Part shown: piece after piece, positions 59,425 through 64,000 of the stretch
How positions within the stretch are numbered: the stretch's first letter is position 1
How the letters are laid out: each line of letters starts with the position of its first letter
Origin: Acidobacteriota bacterium
GTDB taxonomy: Bacteria > Acidobacteriota > Blastocatellia > Pyrinomonadales > Pyrinomonadaceae
Direction of reading: 5' to 3'
NCBI GenBank assembly: GCA_016700075.1
Contig: CP065000.1
Span: forward strand, 62,001 to 126,000
Length of the DNA stretch: 64,000 bases
Notes under the pieces: generated by a model
The model's database searches: none
Seen by the model: the letters and a program-made list of their open reading frames with translations, nothing else
What the model was told of the DNA's origin: nothing
Position numbers and translations under genes: made by a program

Positions 59425-60102
59425 TCAATTGTCGACTTTTCTGCAGATGGCTACAAGTCCGTCCGCCCACTGGCGTGAAAACTTGACGCAAATGTCATTT
59501 ATTAAATTTACTACTGCTCGGTTCGTGGGCCGGTGTTCGACTCCCAGATCATAAAAATAGAATGACCGAAGCTCAAAGTTGTGGCGCTTCAAAAGAAGTT
59601 TCAAGGTCGAATAGGAGTAATACGCAACGTGGTCGGGGTGAACCGGTTCATTGACGCCGCCTTTGCCACGAAGCCCATACTGAAAGAAACGCATTGCACA
59701 GTATGCATTGACAGTGGTGATGACAAGGTCGGTTGAAGGGTTCATCAGCCGCCGAATTCCACTCAGAAAACGGCCCGGATCGTTCAGATGTTCAATTATC
59801 TCGCCGGCAATTATTACATCGAATTGGGGCTCAAGGCCGACGTTATCGAGGTCGGTCAGATCTCCCTTTATAAGATCGCTAAAACCTGCACATTCAAGAG
59901 CCAGCAGGCCGGCGTCATCGGAATCAAGGCCGGTAAGTGATTCAGCAACATCAGCGATCACCGCGTGGAGAAGTGTTCCGTTCCGGATCGACTCTTCTGT
60001 GTAGGGCGCATTTGTGCATCCGAGATGAAGGACACGCTGCCCTCGGCAAACCTCGCGTATGAACTCGACGCGCTGAACTAATGAGAGATCTTCCGGGATC
60101 AT
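59425..60102 (-). CDS. SAM-dependent class I methyltransferase
   Basis: 225 residues. VLHLGCTNAPYTEESI holds the SAM-binding glycine motif (a degenerate LHLGC), followed by ADVAESLTGLDSDDAGL, FDVIIAGEIIEHLNDPG and a methyltransferase-11-type core. ATG at 60102 overlaps the flippase stop as ATGA. In this locus it could methylate a sugar or terminate chain growth; the target is not known. Confidence 0.82.
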   Translation of the reverse strand: MIPEDLSLVQRVEFIREVCRGQRVLHLGCTNAPYTEESIRNGTLLHAVIADVAESLTGLDSDDAGLLALECAGFSDLIKGDLTDLDNVGLEPQFDVIIAGEIIEHLNDPGRFLSGIRRLMNPSTDLVITTVNAYCAMRFFQYGLRGKGGVNEPVHPDHVAYYSYSTLKLLLKRHNFELRSFYFYDLGVEHRPTNRAVVNLINDICVKFSRQWADGLVAICRKVDN

Positions 60103-61624
60103 ACTTTCTGACCTCTCAAGAATAACCGCCTCAGAACACTCTTGAAAATCTCGATCTCGTCTTGAGCGAAAAATCTCATAATTAGCAAAATACCGCAGAA
60201 GATCAGAAATGAAATGGCCGCCTCCGCGATCAAGGAGATCCATCCGCCGGGCAAAAGACCTGACAACACAAAGGACGCGGTCCCCGCCGCCAATGCGGCG
60301 ATAAGAATCTTTACCGGCAGCAGAAGCCAGAGCGGCAGCAAAACCGTTCCGAAAATGCGCTTCTCAAAGACCACGATCAGAAAGATCAGTACTGAGGAAC
60401 CTGCAAATCTGCTGAAAGCGATGCCTTCCGATCCGTAGGTCCTGAACAAAAAGATCATCAAGATAGCTGCTGTCAGTGAACTTGCCGCGGTAAATGCGGC
60501 ATTCAGCCCATATTTTTCATTGCTTTCGGTGAACTGCCAAGCAATTATCGTTGCGCCCATTATCGCAAATGTTGCGGAATGAAAGACAAGGATAGTGTAC
60601 GAGCGTTCGGCGAAATCGGTGCCGAGCCACAGAGCTAGAAATTCCTGGCCAAACAGGACCGCCCCAAACAGAAAAATGATGACGCACCGACCAATAGCTT
60701 GGTGGAAACTTTGTACAGAACCAGCGACTTATCCTTGTCGCCGAGCAGCGAATTTGCGGCCGGGAATACCGCAAGCGAAATGCCTGCAGCAAAACCGAGA
60801 AAATGGACTGCAAGTGAAAGCGGGATGGCGTAAAAGGTGAGAACAGAAGTGCCGAATTCCCTTACGATCAGCGACCTCTCAAAGATGAACAAAAGGTTTC
60901 CCGCCACTTGATAGAGGATTATGCTTCCGGAGTAGAAAAAGACCTTTCTTCGGATCTGATTCCGTATCGACAGATCGAAGCGAAGCTCCGGCAGCAGGGC
61001 TTTTGCCGTCAAAAAAAAGACGATCGCTATGCTTGCGACAGTTATCAGATTCCAAAGGAGCAATGCCTCGACCGTACCTCCATTGAAAGCAATGACCGCG
61101 GCACCTGCATTCATACTGACCGCACTAATGTTCGAGATCAGAAGCAACCGATCAAACCGCTGAATGCCCTGTAAAACGTTTTGGTAAACAAGGCTTATCA
61201 TCGTGAACAAGATCACCATGCCCGCAAGCTGCAGAGATCGGGTTGCGGCCTCGACCTGGTCGTCAGGCAGTGCGAGCAGCTCTACGACCAAAGTGCGGGA
61301 GAAAAGCCAGAAAACGATGGCGGCGACAACTCCCAGGATCGCGCTTGCGGCAAGCACCGCCGTTACTGCCTCCGAAATGGCTTTGGTGTCGCCCGCTGCC
61401 TTGAACTGGGCTACGTATTTGCCTGCCGCCTTTCCGATGCCGAAAGTGAATGAATAACCGATGAAGCCGAGAGCAAGTGCATAGATGCCGAAGGATGCCG
61501 TGCCCAAGCCGCTGACGATGATCGGGGTCACTATAAGGCTAAGGCCAAGCGGCAGCATCCATGAGAGAACGCTAAAAATAGCATTCTTTGCTACGAGCGC
61601 TGATCTGCTGTTTGTTTCAGGCAT
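60099..61624 (-). pseudogene. Wzx-like polysaccharide flippase, interrupted by a frameshift
   Basis: The first part (61624 to about 60672) encodes some 318 residues of a MATE/PST-type flippase, beginning MPETNSRSALVAKNAIFSVL with helices that continue to LLVGASSF. At the minus-strand T5 run (plus 60672-60676) the frame is lost and reaches a stop at 60635. One added T restores FLFGAVLFGQEFLALWLGTD and runs on without a stop through MGATIIAWQF to the end at 60099, giving about 510 residues and 12-14 helices, a normal Wzx length. This is either a real one-base deletion, a sequencing error in a homopolymer, or a slippage-expressed gene. The rest is intact, so loss would be recent. It overlaps the glycosyltransferase stop by 8 bases. 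Confidence 0.8.
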
Positions 61625-62864
61625 CAGGGTCAAGAGCGTCAGCGTAAGCAGATAAAACGGTATCCGCTGCGATCCGTTCGTCGAACTTCTCTAAGACGAG
61701 TTCTTTTGCATTCTTTGAGAGCTCCGAACGGAGTTTTGGGTCATTCGCAAGCCGAATGATCGCGTCGGCAAGTGCACCCGCATCGCCCGGTTCGATGAGA
61801 ACGCCGGTTTTCATGTGAATGACTGCCTCAGGGATAGAGTTAATATTCGTTGAGATACACGGCAGACCCAAAGCCATTGCTTCGAGCAGAGAGATCGGAA
61901 GTCCCTCCAAATAGCTCGGAAGTGCAAATATATCAGCGATGTGATAGAACTTCAGTACATCGATCCTATCGCCCCCTGCCATTGATGATTTTACGAATCG
62001 AAACGAATCACCAAGGTCATGATCCGCGACCCTTTTCTGTATTGCGTCGGACGGCAACTCCGGCGTGAGCCACACGAATCGCATCTTTTCTTCTGTCAGG
62101 ACGATCTGTTGTGCTGCTTCCAAAAATATCCATCGGCCTTTGCGGTCAATGAACTGTCCCACGCAAAGCACCACGGTTTCAGTTTCTGAAAACCCAAATT
62201 TCTCGCGAATTCCCTGTCGTTCGTCGGTGAGCATTTTGGCGTCCGCTATCTCGGCAGGGTCGATAGACGTGTAGGTAACGGGGATGAATTCCAAGTATTT
62301 TTTAGGCACCCATTGCGCCAGACGCTCCAATGTGTCGCGATTTGCAGCGAACAGTCGGAGCGATCCGGTCGCCAATAGAAACCGAAGCCTGCCTTTCCAA
62401 AGCCATCGGCGCCAAAAAGCGCCGTCAACCAGTGTGTTATGGGAAGTTACAAAGACCTTTCCGCCCAATGCACGCAGCAAAGACAGCAACTGCCACGACT
62501 GCCAAGGTGCCGTTTCGATATGCACAACGAACAGCTTTGAACCAACTTTCCGAAAATAATTAAGGATCTCAAATTCTGAACGGACCCTTGTAAGCTGCCG
62601 ACGGATCTTCTCGATGACAGAAGTTGCCTGCGCAAGGTCCAACTTATGTTCCAAGAAGTCGATCTTGACACCTGCCGATGTCAAAAATCCGATGATGTCT
62701 GACGATGATCCCCGCGGCAATAGAACCGTAATATCCCATAGCTCGCGAGCATATTTCATTATGGAGATGAGATGGATCTGTGCTCCGCCCCATTCTACGT
62801 AATTCCATACATAGAATACTTGCGGTCGACTTTCAGCTGTCTTCTTGTGCGACACTTGACGCAT
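61617..62864 (-). CDS. Glycosyltransferase family 4
   Basis: 415 residues, GT-B fold. The acceptor half has VWNYVEWGGAQIHLISIMKY. The donor half has VVLCVGQFIDRKGRWIFLEA and the EX7E-type region ADIFALPSYLEGLPISLLEA, then MALGLPCISTNINSIPEAV. It adds a sugar to the growing lipid-linked unit; donor and acceptor are not readable. ATG at 62864 overlaps the GT2 gene by 32 bases; GTG at 62855 is an alternative. Confidence 0.88.
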   Translation of the reverse strand: MRQVSHKKTAESRPQVFYVWNYVEWGGAQIHLISIMKYARELWDITVLLPRGSSSDIIGFLTSAGVKIDFLEHKLDLAQATSVIEKIRRQLTRVRSEFEILNYFRKVGSKLFVVHIETAPWQSWQLLSLLRALGGKVFVTSHNTLVDGAFWRRWLWKGRLRFLLATGSLRLFAANRDTLERLAQWVPKKYLEFIPVTYTSIDPAEIADAKMLTDERQGIREKFGFSETETVVLCVGQFIDRKGRWIFLEAAQQIVLTEEKMRFVWLTPELPSDAIQKRVADHDLGDSFRFVKSSMAGGDRIDVLKFYHIADIFALPSYLEGLPISLLEAMALGLPCISTNINSIPEAVIHMKTGVLIEPGDAGALADAIIRLANDPKLRSELSKNAKELVLEKFDERIAADTVLSAYADALDPDA

Positions 62865-63762
62865 AGATCTCTGATAGCGGCGGTTCCGGCTGGCTTGCTG
62901 CCCAGCGTGATTCTTGACTGATCCCAAGGATAACCCTGATGCCGAAGATCACGACCGCAGCAAGGCCCTCGACCTTGTTCGGAGCAACCGCCATCGTAGC
63001 ATTAAATCGTCGACGCAAGGAGTAAGGGCCGAACGGGTCGGAAAAAAGGCGACGGAACTTTTCGGTCAAGGGCAGATTCCGGAATCCGGACGGCGGGTCG
63101 TTCGGTTTGCAAAACACACGTGCCCGCGGTTCGACCAGCAGCTTCCACCCGAGCTTTCTGAGTCGCGGTGTGTATTCTGCATCTCCATACTGAGGGAAAC
63201 GCTTCGAATCCATCAATCCGGCCTCACGAATTGCGCTTGCAGGAAAAAGCACGCAGTTGCCAACTATCATTTCTACGTACCATGGACTTTTGGGGACCGT
63301 CCACACGGTCTGATGAAACCAGTGCCGGTTCCCTCCTTTCCAAAGATCCCATTTAGGCGCGACCTGAAATACTTTATGAGGAGTGCTCCAATCCAAAAGC
63401 AGTCCGCCTACGATGCTGCGCTCGTGTCTTTGGCAGCACTCAACGAGGCGGGCAATAGCGCTTCTATCAAAGATGGAATCATTGTTGCACGTAAGAATAA
63501 GGTCCGGATCGTCGGCCAATGCCGCCGTTATGCCGCGGTTAGTACCTTCTGTAAACCACAGATCGCCGCCGCCGGCGATGATGTTCACATCCGGAAAGTT
63601 CTTCCTAACGGCTTCAGCGGTTCCGTCAGTTGAGCCATCGTCAACAATATAAACACTGACGTCAATTCCCTTTAGGTCGGACCGGAAAATGCTGCTCAGA
63701 AATTGTAGTGTCTCGGCTCGGCGGTTGTGAACAGGCGTCACGATTGCCAGTTTCGTATGCAT
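62833..63762 (-). CDS. Glycosyltransferase family 2
   Basis: 309 residues, GT-A fold. LAIVTPVHNRRAETLQFLSS, then VYIVDDGSTDGTAEAVRKNF and TCNNDSIFD (the metal-binding acidic motif) are present, and PQYGDAEYTPRLRKLGWKLL is the acceptor-side ED-like motif of rhamnosyltransferase-type GT2 proteins (WbbL-like). It begins 6 bases after the gmd stop, so it may use a GDP-6-deoxyhexose, but this is a guess from order. Confidence 0.88.
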   Translation of the reverse strand: MHTKLAIVTPVHNRRAETLQFLSSIFRSDLKGIDVSVYIVDDGSTDGTAEAVRKNFPDVNIIAGGGDLWFTEGTNRGITAALADDPDLILTCNNDSIFDRSAIARLVECCQRHERSIVGGLLLDWSTPHKVFQVAPKWDLWKGGNRHWFHQTVWTVPKSPWYVEMIVGNCVLFPASAIREAGLMDSKRFPQYGDAEYTPRLRKLGWKLLVEPRARVFCKPNDPPSGFRNLPLTEKFRRLFSDPFGPYSLRRRFNATMAVAPNKVEGLAAVVIFGIRVILGISQESRWAASQPEPPLSEIYASSVAQEDS

Positions 63763-63768
63763 GAGTTC

Positions 63769-64000
63769 TTACCGGCTATTATTGCTTTCGGCAAGGAGGT
63801 CGGCCTCTATCATCAAGGACGCAAGATCTGAGAAGCGGGTCGTTGCCTCCCAACCTAGAAGCCGTTTTGCCTTTGACGCATCGCCGATCAGGCGGTCAAC
63901 CTCGGTCGGCCTAAAGTACTTTTCATTGATGTCTACGACTAGGTCACCCGCCTTTAGCGTGGTCGAAATACCGAATTCGTTCTCGAGTACAGATGCATCC
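63769..64000 (-). CDS. gmd: GDP-mannose 4,6-dehydratase, C-terminal part (cut by window edge)
   Basis: 76 visible C-terminal residues. DLVVDINEKYFRPTEVDRL and GDASKAKRLLGWEATTRFS are the end signature of Gmd, which forms GDP-4-keto-6-deoxy-mannose on the way to GDP-L-fucose, D-rhamnose or related sugars. The N-terminal Rossmann part and the catalytic Tyr lie beyond base 64000. Another GDP-sugar epimerase is possible, but the PTEVD and LGW pattern favours Gmd. Confidence 0.82.
   Translation of the reverse strand, partial: DASVLENEFGISTTLKAGDLVVDINEKYFRPTEVDRLIGDASKAKRLLGWEATTRFSDLASLMIEADLLAESNNSR

Noticed and set aside
1..64000. tRNA or rRNA genes, CRISPR arrays, insertion sequences, att sites, replication origins
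   Set aside because: No cloverleaf, regularly spaced repeat array, transposase or integrase gene, or DnaA-box cluster was recognised in any intergenic stretch; all gaps are shorter than 300 bases.

Overview
The window reads as a dense stretch of chromosome from a diderm (Gram-negative) bacterium of moderate GC. The most likely source is an Acidobacteriota member close to the Blastocatellia. That placement is an inference from gene content: an LPS-export permease (fused LptF/LptG) and heptose/O-antigen genes sit beside a SEDS/PBP/FHA/PP2C cluster of the kind best known from actinobacteria, together with families common in acidobacterial genomes. No rRNA, tRNA, CRISPR array, transposase or phage gene is visible. 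Genes are tightly packed; starts and stops often overlap by 1-11 bases, and no gap longer than 300 bases remains once starts are corrected.

Layout. (1) 1-6.3 kb: a TonB-family protein cut by the left edge, a glycogen phosphorylase operon (minus), mtnA (plus) and a DUF3142 lipoprotein. (2) 6.4-9.1 kb: ETF-ubiquinone oxidoreductase behind a strong palindromic operator, and an SpoU rRNA/tRNA methyltransferase. (3) 9.0-15.1 kb (minus): FHA protein, penicillin-binding protein, RodA/FtsW and PP2C phosphatase. (4) 15.2-20.6 kb (plus): four type IV pilin-like genes ending in a 1008-residue PilX-like protein. (5) 20.7-23.1 kb: a transmembrane Ser/Thr kinase and a second FHA protein. (6) 23.1-29.5 kb: DUF402, UspA and MarR genes, a small unknown gene, and the operon hslV-hslU-FN3 lipoprotein-FAH hydrolase-transaldolase. 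(7) 29.5-33.9 kb: class I amidotransferase, two membrane proteins, recO and lptFG. (8) 34.0-44.9 kb: metK-ahcY, DUF151-miaB, dnaE, accA, ssb, a beta-propeller protein and a DUF465 protein. (9) 45.0-49.2 kb (minus): rimI, tsaB, a nucleotidyltransferase, two PqqD-domain/twin-arginine/Cys-rich fusion proteins and an HPr-kinase-like protein. (10) 49.2-64.0 kb (minus): a surface-polysaccharide locus with a WecA-like initiating transferase, the UDP-N-acetyl-L-fucosamine set (fnlB, fnlA, fnlC and a WbuB-like transferase), heptose enzymes, glycosyltransferases, a Wzy-like polymerase, a frameshifted Wzx-like flippase and the end of gmd.

The strongest candidate for a new system is region 9. Two tandem paralogues carry a PqqD-like (RiPP recognition) domain, then an internal twin-arginine hydrophobic segment, then a conserved six-cysteine tail. 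They stand between an HPr-kinase-like gene and a nucleotidyltransferase gene. That trio (PqqD-like, HprK-like, nucleotidyltransferase) is known from phosphorylated lasso-peptide clusters, but here the recognition domain and the apparent substrate are on one chain and no lasso cyclase or protease is visible.

Regulation visible in sequence: several good -35/-10 promoters; at least five genes with a -10 box only 4-10 bases before the start codon (leaderless or nearly so); a FadR/TetR-type palindrome before ETF-QO; repeated GCTAAC/GTTAGC motifs beside marR; and several intrinsic terminators. All family assignments come from reading motifs, with no database search.
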